A program made the position numbers and the translations under genes. From an uncultured Eubacteriales bacterium (lineage in GTDB: Bacteria > Bacillota > Clostridia > Oscillospirales > Acutalibacteraceae), in NCBI GenBank assembly GCA_948762645.1, contig CAQBRY010000078.1, forward strand, positions 1-8,206: DNA of 8,206 bases. The letters are read 5' to 3'. Each line of letters opens with the position of its first letter. The stretch's first letter is position 1. The notes beneath the pieces were generated by a model. That model was given only the letters and a program-made list of their open reading frames with translations. It had not been told where the DNA came from and ran no database searches. This document shows positions 1 to 6,016 of this stretch, one piece after another.

Positions 1-546
1 TCTCTGAATATTATTAAAATTAATAAATATTCCCTGGGCCGTCTCCGGTCTTAAAAATATCTCATTTTTGCTTTCTTCAGTTACTCCTTGAAAAGTCTTA
101 AACATTAAATTAAATTTTCTAATGCTGGTAAAATTATGTGCACCACACTTAGGACATTTTATATTACTTTTTTCAATACATTCACTCATCTGGTCCAAAG
201 ACATCGCATTTGGATCAATATTTGTATCTTCAATTAATTTATCTGCCCTATACCTTGATTTACATTCTTTACAATCTAGAAGTGGATCAGAAAAATTTCC
301 TACATGCCCGGAAGCCTCCCAAACAGATGGGTTCATAAGTATAGCTGAATCTATCATAACGTTGTATTTACACTCTTGAACAAATTTTTTTATCCAAGCA
401 TTTCTTACATTATTTTTTAAAAGTACACCTACAGGACCATAATCCCAAGTATTTGCAAGACCACCATAAATTTCTGACCCTGAAAAAATAAATCCTCTAT
501 TCTTGCAAAGATTAATAATTGAATCCATACTAAAACTACTGTCCAC
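1..546 (-). CDS. glyS: Glycyl-tRNA synthetase, N-terminal part (runs off the window)
   Basis: Class II aminoacyl-tRNA synthetase of the single-chain (alpha2) type, charging tRNA-Gly in the cytoplasm. The 182 visible codons are open without interruption. They show the family's start (SIINLCKNRGF), the block GSEIYGGLANTWDYGPVG at about residues 24-41, the strand VWEASGHVGNFSDP, two cysteine pairs (CKEC and CPKC) that bind zinc in many members, and class II motif 2 at the window edge (FLRPETAQGIF). The start is a GTG at 546-544, preceded by GGAGG (559-555 on the minus strand) with 8 nt between. An in-frame ATG six codons later has no such site. A good promoter lies just upstream, and no T-box leader is visible. 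The remaining C-terminal part, including the anticodon-binding domain, lies beyond position 1. Identification is secure. Confidence 0.96.
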   Translation of the reverse strand, partial: MDSSFSMDSIINLCKNRGFIFSGSEIYGGLANTWDYGPVGVLLKNNVRNAWIKKFVQECKYNVMIDSAILMNPSVWEASGHVGNFSDPLLDCKECKSRYRADKLIEDTNIDPNAMSLDQMSECIEKSNIKCPKCGAHNFTSIRKFNLMFKTFQGVTEESKNEIFLRPETAQGIFINFNNIQR

Positions 547-578
547 TGTAATAACCTCCAAAAAATTATTTACACTAA

Positions 579-607
579 ATAATACATTATTAGAACAAAC
601 ATTTCAA
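579..607 (-). promoter_or_regulatory. Sigma-A-type promoter of glyS
   Basis: On the minus strand, TTGAAA (607-602) and TATTAT (584-579) are separated by exactly 17 nt. Both boxes differ from consensus by one base. Transcription would begin near 572, giving a 5' untranslated leader of only about 25 nt before the GTG start. That leaves no room for a riboswitch or T-box. Confidence 0.7.
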
Positions 608-710
608 ATATTTAGATTCTATATAACTTAGCTTTAGGTCATTATTTCAATTTTCCCCCGACTTTTTATTTTTAAAAATATTAAATACACTATAAATTTA
701 AATATTACTA

Positions 711-739
711 TTGAAAAAAATGTTTATATCTCTTAAAAT
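711..739 (+). promoter_or_regulatory. Probable promoter of the LRR-kinase gene
   Basis: TTGAAA (711-716) and TAAAAT (734-739) are spaced by 17 nt, a near-consensus housekeeping promoter. It would give a leader of roughly 55 nt ahead of the ATG at 803. The surrounding sequence is extremely AT-rich, so some chance matching is expected. This and the glyS promoter face away from each other in the shared 256-bp gap. Confidence 0.55.
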
Positions 740-802
740 TAATATGTTTGTCATTTTATTAATAAAAATATAATTTATAAATAAAAAAATGGGGAAAAAT
801 TT

Positions 803-2026
803 ATGAAAAAAATATTTTTTAAAAAAATCTTATTATGTATATTATTATGGGAATTCAATGCTTTTTTGAAAATCCATGCTATGAGTAATATAAGCGATGG
901 CATTCAATTCAAGTTTAATCAAAATTTGACAGCACAAATTACAAGCTTAGCTTACACAAACAACAGCAATGAAAAAACTATAATTAAAATTCCCTCAAAA
1001 ATCAGCAAAGACGGAATATATTATACCGTAACCTCTTTTTCTGACAACTTTGAGATAAATTGTGAAAATATTAAAGAAATATATTTGCCGGAATCATTTA
1101 ATGGATCAAAAGACAATATATTAAATATTATAAAATTTAATGATAGTTGTCCTAACTTAGATAGAATCTACGTTGATCCTAAATGTGAAAGTTTATCCAG
1201 CGACTCTCAGGGAATACTATACAACAAGGATAAAACTCATTTAATAACTTGTCCTATCGGAAAAAAGGAGACCGTAGAAATACCTAAATCAGTTAAGTCG
1301 ATTTATGCACATGCATTTGACAAATGTAAAAAAATCCCTAAATCTATTAAAATACCGCTAAATATAAAACTTGTCGGAAATATTCTATGCTCTGAAAATC
1401 ACGAGTCTGCTACAAATGATATCGACACACAATATGAAAAAATTCAACCCCACAAAAAAATAGTAATCATACTTCTAGGTGAATCAGGTGCGGGTAAAAC
1501 TACAATAGCTGAATATTTAAAAAAATACGGATATATTAATATTCCTACATATACCACAAGACCTTCAAGATTTGAAGGAGAAGAAGGCCATATTTTTATA
1601 GACATTAACTCAGTAAGTAATATAGTCCCATTAGATAATAATTCAGATAGAAAGCTTATCTATATTACGTATTTTGCAAATAATTGGTACTGGGCATATG
1701 AAGACCAAATCAGCGATAATGATAGATCGGTAATAGCATTCAACCCAACGGAAACAAAAAATTTTAAAGAATATGTTAAAGATAGAAAAGTGGTAGTATT
1801 ATATATAAAAACAAACCGTCAAGAATGCGTTAATAGAATGAAAAAAAGAGCATTAAACGGTAATCTTACAAATGATGAACTTAAAAATGATATTGAAAGA
1901 AGAGTTCTTCTCGACGATAATGAATATTCGTCATTTTCTTGTGATTATGTTATAGACGCTACAAAAGGAATTACTCAAACTATTATCAACTTGGAAAATT
2001 GTTTACAACAAGAAGGACTAAAATAA
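803..2026 (+). CDS. Secreted leucine-rich-repeat protein fused to a guanylate-kinase-like domain
   Basis: Three parts in 407 residues. Residues 1-26 form a Sec-type signal peptide: Lys at 2, 3, 7 and 8, a hydrophobic core ILLCILL, and a likely cut after HA. Residues about 30-190 resemble BspA-like (LRR_5) repeats, clearest at 130-175 (GILYNKDKTHLI, then VEIPKSVKSIYAHAF). Residues about 218-405 are a P-loop kinase: Walker A GESGAGKT at 226-233, then TTRPSRFEGEEGH at 251-263, matching the GMP-binding TTR..R..E segment of guanylate kinases, and a CDYVID strand at 380-385. In that family this fold phosphorylates GMP with ATP; whether this copy is active is unknown. The ATG is preceded by GGGG (791-794) with 8 nt between. 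Export of an ATP-dependent domain is odd. The gene stands alone, between a divergent glyS and a tRNA. Domain calls are by eye, the LRR part less certain than the kinase. Confidence 0.85.
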   Translation: MKKIFFKKILLCILLWEFNAFLKIHAMSNISDGIQFKFNQNLTAQITSLAYTNNSNEKTIIKIPSKISKDGIYYTVTSFSDNFEINCENIKEIYLPESFNGSKDNILNIIKFNDSCPNLDRIYVDPKCESLSSDSQGILYNKDKTHLITCPIGKKETVEIPKSVKSIYAHAFDKCKKIPKSIKIPLNIKLVGNILCSENHESATNDIDTQYEKIQPHKKIVIILLGESGAGKTTIAEYLKKYGYINIPTYTTRPSRFEGEEGHIFIDINSVSNIVPLDNNSDRKLIYITYFANNWYWAYEDQISDNDRSVIAFNPTETKNFKEYVKDRKVVVLYIKTNRQECVNRMKKRALNGNLTNDELKNDIERRVLLDDNEYSSFSCDYVIDATKGITQTIINLENCLQQEGLK

Positions 2027-2041
2027 TTAAGATATTATTGT

Positions 2042-2071
2042 TTGACATATAACATTTTAATATGATATATT
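2042..2071 (+). promoter_or_regulatory. Promoter of tRNA-Leu
   Basis: A perfect -35 box TTGACA (2042-2047) and TATATT (2066-2071, five of six consensus bases) are spaced by 18 nt. The expected start near 2078 is just ahead of the tRNA 5' end at 2087. It begins only 15 nt after the stop codon of the preceding gene. Confidence 0.7.
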
Positions 2072-2083
2072 TTTATCATATTA
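2058..2083. repeat. 10-bp perfect inverted repeat over the tRNA -10 box
   Basis: TAATATGATA (2058-2067) and TATCATATTA (2074-2083) are exact reverse complements around a 6-nt spacer. The repeat covers the -10 box and probable start site of the tRNA promoter. No T-run follows, so it is not a classical terminator. It could be a protein-binding site, a weak transcript end for the LRR-kinase mRNA, or an accident of AT-rich sequence. Confidence 0.5.
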
Positions 2084-2086
2084 TCA

Positions 2087-2173
2087 GCGGATATGGCGGA
2101 ATTGGTATACGCGTATGGTTCAGGTCCATATGAGCTTTAGTTCATGCAGGTTCAAGTCCTGTTATCCGCACCA
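2087..2173 (+). tRNA. tRNA-Leu (anticodon CAG)
   Basis: Complete class II tRNA of 87 nt with an encoded CCA. The acceptor stem is GCGGATA/TATCCGC with discriminator A. The anticodon stem TATGG/CCATA closes the loop TTCAGGT, with anticodon CAG at 2121-2123, reading CUG. The long variable arm TGAGC-TTTA-GTTCA and a T arm with loop TTCAAGT are typical of leucine tRNAs. It has its own promoter upstream and a terminator downstream, so it is a single-gene unit. Confidence 0.97.
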
Positions 2174-2186
2174 ATGTCATATATGG

Positions 2187-2217
2187 TCGATTTCTGTAAA
2201 AAGGAATCGGATTTTTT
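2187..2217 (+). terminator. Rho-independent terminator of tRNA-Leu
   Basis: The stem TCGATTTC (2187-2194) pairs with GGAATCGG (2203-2210), with two G-U pairs and an 8-nt loop. A run of six T follows (2212-2217). It starts 14 nt after the tRNA CCA end and separates the tRNA from the nucleotidase gene. Confidence 0.75.
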
Positions 2218-2220
2218 ATA

Positions 2221-2245
2221 AAGAACTAATGTAAATACATTTCTT
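2221..2245. repeat. Short bulged inverted repeat in the nucleotidase leader
   Basis: ATGTA (2229-2233) pairs with TACAT (2236-2240), and AAGAA (2221-2225) pairs with TTCTT (2241-2245), with a 3-nt bulge on the left arm. It lies about 100 nt before the nucleotidase start and could be an operator or RNA hairpin. It matches no operator I recognise, and chance is a real possibility. Confidence 0.2.
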
Positions 2246-2341
2246 ATAGTAAGCCAACATAAGCATTGAATTTTTTATGTCCCTTATGGAATTTTTCACC
2301 ACTTTTTATTTTGGAATTTATGTGATGGAGGGAATTTTGAA

Positions 2342-3868
2342 ATGAAAAAAATTAAATTTATTAGTCTATTTTTTATATTAGTATTTATCTCTTTTCTGTC
2401 ACTAGGATGTTCGCAGAGTGTTAACACAAAAGATTTAGATTTAAAAATAGTTTTTACGAATGATATTCATGGTAAAATTGTTGGTGATGAAGATACTGAA
2501 ACCAGCAAGTTTATTGGATATTCAAAAATTGGGTCTTACATATCACAAACTAAACATGATAATAAAAACACTTTGATAATAGATGCAGGCGATGCTTTTC
2601 ACGGAGATACGGTTGCGAATTTATCGCAAGGGCAAGCGGTTTTAAGTATAATGAATGAAATTGGATACAATTATTTTTTGCCCGGAAACCATGATTTTAA
2701 TTTTGGGAAAGAACGTTTGTCAAAACTCACACATGATGGCAGTTTTAAAACAATCTGTTCTAATCTATTAAACAAAAGTATTCCGATGTTTGAAGAAAAT
2801 GATATTTTTGAAATTGATGGTGTAAAAATTGGAATTTTTGCTTTAACTTCGCCGGAGTTAATCACTAAAAGTAATCTTAAAAATATTAAAGAAATTGAAG
2901 TTACACCTCCCATTGAAGTTGCAAAAAAACAAGTTGAAATGCTTAAAGGAAAAGGCGCAGACTTTATAATTTTAATTTCTCATTTAGGGATACTTAGCGA
3001 GGAAGAAAGCTGGAGCTCTTATGCTGTTCGTGATAGTGTTCCTGAAATCGACCTAATTATTGATTCTCACAGCCATAATGTGCTTGATGATTTTGAGCAA
3101 TTAGACGGGAAAGCGGTTATAACTTCCGCGGGAATCAGTGGGCAAAATGTAGGCGTTGTTGATATAAAAATTAAAGACAAAATCAAAAAAATTAAGCCCT
3201 ATAATTTAAGTTTTTCTGATTTTAAAGATATTCCTAAAAATGAAAAAATTGAAGAAATTATTAAGTCTGAAATTGACAAAATCAAACCTGTCTTGGAGCA
3301 AAAGATTGGTTATACAAGTGTTTATCTAAATGGTGAGAGAGAAGCAATTCGAACTGAAAAAACAAACCTTGCTAAAATTGTTGGTGAGGCAGTTTTGAAA
3401 GAAACGGGTGCAGACATCGCATTTTTAAATGCCGGCGCATTTCGTAGCAGTATTGAAGTTGGAGATATTAAAATGGCAGATGTTTTGCGTGTGTTTTCGT
3501 TAGGGCATTCTATTGTTACAAAATCTGTATCGGGTGAAAACATTATAAAAGCTCTTGAACTTGCCCTCCGACAATATCCTAAAATGTCTGCTCTTTTTCC
3601 TCAAGTTGCAGGAATGACATTTGAAATTACTGCTACGGAAGGCAACAATAAAGTCAAAGATGTGACTATAAACGGTAGTAAAATAGATTTAAAAAAAGAG
3701 TATATTTTTGCCACAAATGATTTTTTAGCATCTGGTGGCGATGGTTTTGATATGATAAAAAGTAGTAGAGAATTAAAACAATTTGATTCTTTAGATAAAA
3801 TTTTTGCAAAATATGTGTCTGAGATAAGCCCGGTTGATTTAGATTCCAACTTTAAAGAATCAGCTTAG
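2342..3868 (+). CDS. 5'-nucleotidase / 2',3'-cyclic phosphodiesterase family lipoprotein
   Basis: A UshA-like enzyme that removes phosphate from nucleotides (or splits related nucleotide substrates) outside the membrane, so that nucleosides can be taken up. The N-terminus is a lipoprotein signal: MKKIK, a hydrophobic stretch, and LSLGC with the lipidated Cys at 23. The Ser at -3 is unusual but tolerated. The metallophosphatase domain (about 33-290) carries the full metal set: NDIHG at 40-44, DAGD at 81-84, PGNHDF at 114-119, SHLG at 213-216 and DSHSH at 241-245. The C-terminal substrate domain (about 325-475) shows NAGAFRSS at 363-370 and ASGGDGFDM at 463-471, matching the base- and phosphate-binding loops. 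The length of 508 residues is normal. The ATG follows GGAGG (2327-2331) at 10 nt. No clear promoter was found. It is transcribed alone. Exact substrate (nucleotide, cyclic nucleotide, NAD) cannot be told from sequence. Confidence 0.95.
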   Translation: MKKIKFISLFFILVFISFLSLGCSQSVNTKDLDLKIVFTNDIHGKIVGDEDTETSKFIGYSKIGSYISQTKHDNKNTLIIDAGDAFHGDTVANLSQGQAVLSIMNEIGYNYFLPGNHDFNFGKERLSKLTHDGSFKTICSNLLNKSIPMFEENDIFEIDGVKIGIFALTSPELITKSNLKNIKEIEVTPPIEVAKKQVEMLKGKGADFIILISHLGILSEEESWSSYAVRDSVPEIDLIIDSHSHNVLDDFEQLDGKAVITSAGISGQNVGVVDIKIKDKIKKIKPYNLSFSDFKDIPKNEKIEEIIKSEIDKIKPVLEQKIGYTSVYLNGEREAIRTEKTNLAKIVGEAVLKETGADIAFLNAGAFRSSIEVGDIKMADVLRVFSLGHSIVTKSVSGENIIKALELALRQYPKMSALFPQVAGMTFEITATEGNNKVKDVTINGSKIDLKKEYIFATNDFLASGGDGFDMIKSSRELKQFDSLDKIFAKYVSEISPVDLDSNFKESA

Positions 3869-3910
3869 ATATCATTCATTTAAAGTCTTGTATAATTTTA
3901 CACTAAAAAG

Positions 3911-3929
3911 TAGTAAAATGTTTTTACTA
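3911..3929. repeat. Perfect 8-bp AT-rich hairpin after the nucleotidase gene
   Basis: TAGTAAAA (3911-3918) and TTTTACTA (3922-3929) pair perfectly around the loop TGT, 42 nt after the nucleotidase stop. There is no T-run on the plus side, so it is a weak or partial terminator at best. On the minus strand a CTTTTT run follows the stem. Confidence 0.35.
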
Positions 3930-4073
3930 TGTGCTTCTAAATTTAATGTATCTTCCGATGGTTCGATTTATTTGCCCCTCGCATTTTTCACACATTGATT
4001 TTTTTCAAGACAATTTTATTTGCGTAATTTTAATTTTTGTGGTACGCTAATTTACAGAGTTTACCAAAATGTG

Positions 4074-4161
4074 TCGGATAGCCTTTATTGTAAACATTGT
4101 AGTTGGCTCAAAACCGCATTATTACTAGGTTTCTCCAAGTCCCTATTGGTTATCCGTACCA
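4074..4161 (+). pseudogene. tRNA-like element ending in CCA, possibly a decayed tRNA-Leu
   Basis: The 3' end GGTTATCCGTACCAAT (4148-4163) matches the true tRNA-Leu end (2160-2175) at 14 of 16 positions. CGGATA (4075-4080) can pair with TATCCG (4151-4156) to form six of seven acceptor pairs. Total length is 88 nt against 87 for the real tRNA-Leu. A loop CTCAAAA (4107-4113) puts a CAA leucine anticodon at 4109-4111, exactly 50 nt before the CCA end, as in the real tRNA. A T-arm-like stem CCAA/TTGG encloses 7 nt (GTCCCTA). Against function: the usual T8, the D-loop GG, G53-C61, T54 and A58 are missing, the D arm does not form, and only three anticodon pairs form. A terminator follows at once. 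It may be a decayed tRNA, a tRNA mimic, or a coincidence. Confidence 0.4.
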
Positions 4162-4166
4162 ATAAT

Positions 4167-4199
4167 AAATCCCACAGCCATAAGGTTTGTGGGATTTTT
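4167..4199 (+). terminator. Strong Rho-independent terminator
   Basis: AAATCCCACA (4167-4176) pairs perfectly with TGTGGGATTT (4188-4197). The stem extends inward through CC/GG around an ATAA loop, with one bulged base. Five T close it (4195-4199). No protein gene ends here, so it must serve a transcript crossing the tRNA-like element, or read-through from the nucleotidase gene about 300 nt upstream. Confidence 0.8.
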
Positions 4200-4394
4200 A
4201 CTTTTACAGTACTTAAAATTTATAAAATGGTCTTTATGGTCAATTTTTACGCCTACTATATCTATCTATAAAAATTAATGGATTAAGAAAACTTGAACTA
4301 TTAAAAAATAAATTATCTGAATATTAGGTTGGACATACTGTAAAAATACTATTTTTAATAAAATAACAAATGTACCAATTAGTCAGAATTTTAA

Positions 4395-4544
4395 CTCGTT
4401 AAATGTTTTGTATCCAGTTTCGATATTGCTAATTTTCTTGCAAAAGAACACTATGATATACTAAAAAATCAAAAGATAATCTTGACGCAGAAAAAATATT
4501 TCGCGAGTAATTATTTAGACTGTAAAGGTGAACAAAAAATTTAA
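4395..4544 (+). pseudogene. Possible decayed coding remnant
   Basis: From 4395 to a TAA at 4542-4544 the frame is open for 49 codons, reading for example SSFDIANFLAKEHYDILKNQ at 4416-4475. It has no start codon with a ribosome binding site. Around 4477 a one-base shift gives an equally protein-like continuation, DNLDAEKIFRE, ending at a TAA at 4508-4510. A second short fragment (INGLRKLELLKNKLSEY) ends at a TAG at 4325-4327. These look like debris of one or two genes, but AT-rich DNA easily gives lysine-rich open frames. No family was recognised. Confidence 0.25.
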
Positions 4545-4615
4545 AGTAAAATAAAATTTGCCCTTAAATATGCTCCAAATTACTAATTTTCGTGTATATA
4601 TGAAACTAATATTAT

Positions 4616-4619
4616 GGAG
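4616..4619 (+). promoter_or_regulatory. Ribosome binding site that decides the tail-gene start
   Basis: GGAG at 4616-4619 shares its last G with the in-frame GTG at 4619-4621, so it cannot serve that codon. It lies 8 nt before the in-frame TTG at 4628-4630, which is an ideal distance. TTG is therefore the better start. Confidence 0.7.
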
Positions 4620-4627
4620 TGATAAAA

Positions 4628-5935
4628 TTGACAAACAAAGAAATTACATTAAATGTATGGAATGAAAACAATAAAATTATAACCGCCGTTCAAGGAGAGA
4701 TTGACAGTAGATTTTTAATTATAAATCTGAAAGATGACAATGGACCTATAAACTTAACAGGAAAATCTGTTAAATTTTTGGCAAATAAACCTGATGGAAC
4801 TGTTGTGTTTAATAATATGGATATTAAAGATGCTGAAAATGGTATTGTCGTTTTAGGACTTACTTCCCAAATGTCTGCTATACCCGGACTTTTGGACGGA
4901 TGCGAAATTCATATAATATCTGAAAATGGCAAAACTTTGATAGCAAAAAAAATTAATATACTTGTACAAAATTCTTTAGGTCCGGCAATAGAAGAAAGTA
5001 TTTCGGAAATATCAGCTTATCAGGAAATGATAATGAAAGTAAACCGGTTGGAGGAACATACATTTGATAAGTCTAATCCGCATAAGGTAGCAGCTATTCA
5101 AGCAGGAGCTCTTCCTGATACTACCAGATATGGTACAGCTTTATCCATAGATGAGACTTCACTAAGTCTTAAAGACCAAAATGGTACTATTTTAAGTTCA
5201 GTAACAACCCCTAAATCACCAACTTATTCCAATGCAACAAGCAGTCAAGACGGTTTAATGAGTTCTACTGATAAAAGCAAACTTGATGAAATTGAAAATG
5301 GTGCTGAAACGAATGTACAAAGTGACTGGAATCAAACCAATACCAATTCCGATGATTACATTAAAAATAAACCGACAATTCCAACCTCTTTAACAAACTT
5401 AACCGGTGTTTTACCAATAGAGCAAGGCGGCACGGGTGCTGCAACTGCCGGAAACGCGATAGCTAATTTAGGCGGAATACCTATATATACCAGAGTAACC
5501 GATTTTATATCACTACCTGCGGCAACGTCCGAAATAATACAAGCTATGCCAAGTTCGGCAATATTAATGACATCGATAGATACTACATCTAATTCCATAA
5601 CAGACTTGCCTTGTAACTATGGGATTTTAACTATACATAAAAGGTCTGCGGGAAAATTGCAAATATTATACAATCGTTCATACGAAGGGGCAATCAACGG
5701 AAGTAACTTCTATTTTGGAAATTATAATACTCTTTCTAAAACTGTTACTTGGAATAGAATTTTTACAAATTATAGTGGTTGTCAAGTTCCTATCGAAAAC
5801 GGCGGCACAGGGGCATCAACAGCTGCAGCAGCATTGACTGCCCTTGGTGCACAGGCATCGCAGGACAACTCTCTTTTAACAAATAGTAAAACAATAGTCG
5901 GTGCAATAAACGAATTATATAATATGATAAATTAA
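4628..5935 (+). CDS. Phage-type baseplate/tail-fibre protein (BppU N-terminal domain, pyocin-knob-like domain)
   Basis: About 435 residues from the TTG at 4628; a GTG at 4619 would add three but overlaps the ribosome binding site. Residues 1-112 match the BppU/DUF2479 N-terminal domain of Firmicutes phage baseplates, which attaches the fibre to the baseplate (TNKEITLNVWNENN, later GLTSQMSAIPGLLDG). A linker with SNPHKV follows, then a segment with SSQDGLMSSTDKSKLDEIE and WNQTNTNSDDYIKNKP, common in tail fibres. Residues 284-380 resemble the pyocin-knob fold, a receptor-binding module. Two copies of a GGTGA repeat (262-283 and 387-408) bracket the knob. The end, KTIVGAINELYN, is a common fibre terminus. 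No signal peptide or membrane segment is present. No other phage gene is in the window, so this is an orphan: prophage remnant, tailocin part or captured gene. It ends 8 nt before a strong terminator. Confidence 0.88.
   Translation: MTNKEITLNVWNENNKIITAVQGEIDSRFLIINLKDDNGPINLTGKSVKFLANKPDGTVVFNNMDIKDAENGIVVLGLTSQMSAIPGLLDGCEIHIISENGKTLIAKKINILVQNSLGPAIEESISEISAYQEMIMKVNRLEEHTFDKSNPHKVAAIQAGALPDTTRYGTALSIDETSLSLKDQNGTILSSVTTPKSPTYSNATSSQDGLMSSTDKSKLDEIENGAETNVQSDWNQTNTNSDDYIKNKPTIPTSLTNLTGVLPIEQGGTGAATAGNAIANLGGIPIYTRVTDFISLPAATSEIIQAMPSSAILMTSIDTTSNSITDLPCNYGILTIHKRSAGKLQILYNRSYEGAINGSNFYFGNYNTLSKTVTWNRIFTNYSGCQVPIENGGTGASTAAAALTALGAQASQDNSLLTNSKTIVGAINELYNMIN
5411..5476 (+). repeat. GGTGA-type tail-fibre repeat, copy 1
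   Basis: Encodes LPIEQGGTGAATAGNAIANL and two following Gly. Its second copy lies 375 bp downstream, in the same frame. The repeats flank the knob-like domain and are a known hinge or shuffling sequence in tail fibres. Confidence 0.75.
5786..5851 (+). repeat. GGTGA-type tail-fibre repeat, copy 2
   Basis: Encodes VPIENGGTGASTAAAALTAL and then GA. It aligns without gaps to copy 1 at the protein level, with clear DNA similarity around GGCGGCAC. It sits immediately after the knob-like domain and before the C-terminal tip. Confidence 0.75.
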
Positions 5936-5943
5936 GTTATAAA

Positions 5944-5973
5944 AAAGGTCTATTCTTTTTAGAATAGACCTTT
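5944..5973. terminator. Perfect bidirectional terminator between convergent genes
   Basis: AAAGGTCTATTCT (5944-5956) and AGAATAGACCTTT (5961-5973) are exact reverse complements around a TTTT loop. The plus strand continues into a T-rich stretch. On the minus strand six T close the stem (A-run at 5941-5946). It serves both the tail gene (stop at 5935) and the opposing glycosyltransferase gene (stop at 6017). Confidence 0.9.
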
Positions 5974-6016
5974 ATATTTACTCTGCGTATCTTAACTCTC
6001 CCTCTAAATTATTATT

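Larger units (their letters stand above)
3869..4618. other. 750-bp region with no convincing protein gene
   Basis: Between the nucleotidase and the phage-type tail gene there is no reading frame with a plausible start, ribosome binding site and recognisable product. The region holds an AT-rich hairpin (3911-3929), a tRNA-like element (4074-4161), a strong terminator (4167-4199), and stretches after 4240 that read like fragments of protein but are broken. No clear promoter for the tail gene was found. TTGCCC at about 4559 with TACTAA 17 nt later is a poor candidate. The overall impression is of decayed or inserted DNA. Confidence 0.6.

Noticed and set aside
122..379. 85-codon open frame on the plus strand
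   Set aside because: It lies antisense inside glyS, whose own frame is clear and conserved; no ribosome binding site and no recognisable product.
547..710. Possible T-box or other riboswitch upstream of glyS
   Set aside because: No T-box consensus is present on the minus strand, and the likely promoter leaves only about 25 nt of leader.
600..800. AT-rich tracts with many short A/T repeats
   Set aside because: They do not form regular repeats or a CRISPR pattern; composition explains them. No CRISPR array or insertion-sequence ends were seen anywhere in the window.
2671..3849. Three antisense open frames of 73-82 codons within the nucleotidase gene
   Set aside because: They mirror a gene with a complete set of conserved motifs and have no independent coding signs.
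4020..4271. 83-codon open frame on the plus strand in the long gap
   Set aside because: It starts at a TTG without a ribosome binding site, crosses the tRNA-like element and reads through the strong terminator at 4167-4199. The protein resembles nothing I recognise.
5356..5598. 80-codon minus-strand frame inside the tail gene
   Set aside because: Antisense to the repeat and knob region of a clear phage-type protein; no ribosome binding site or known motif.
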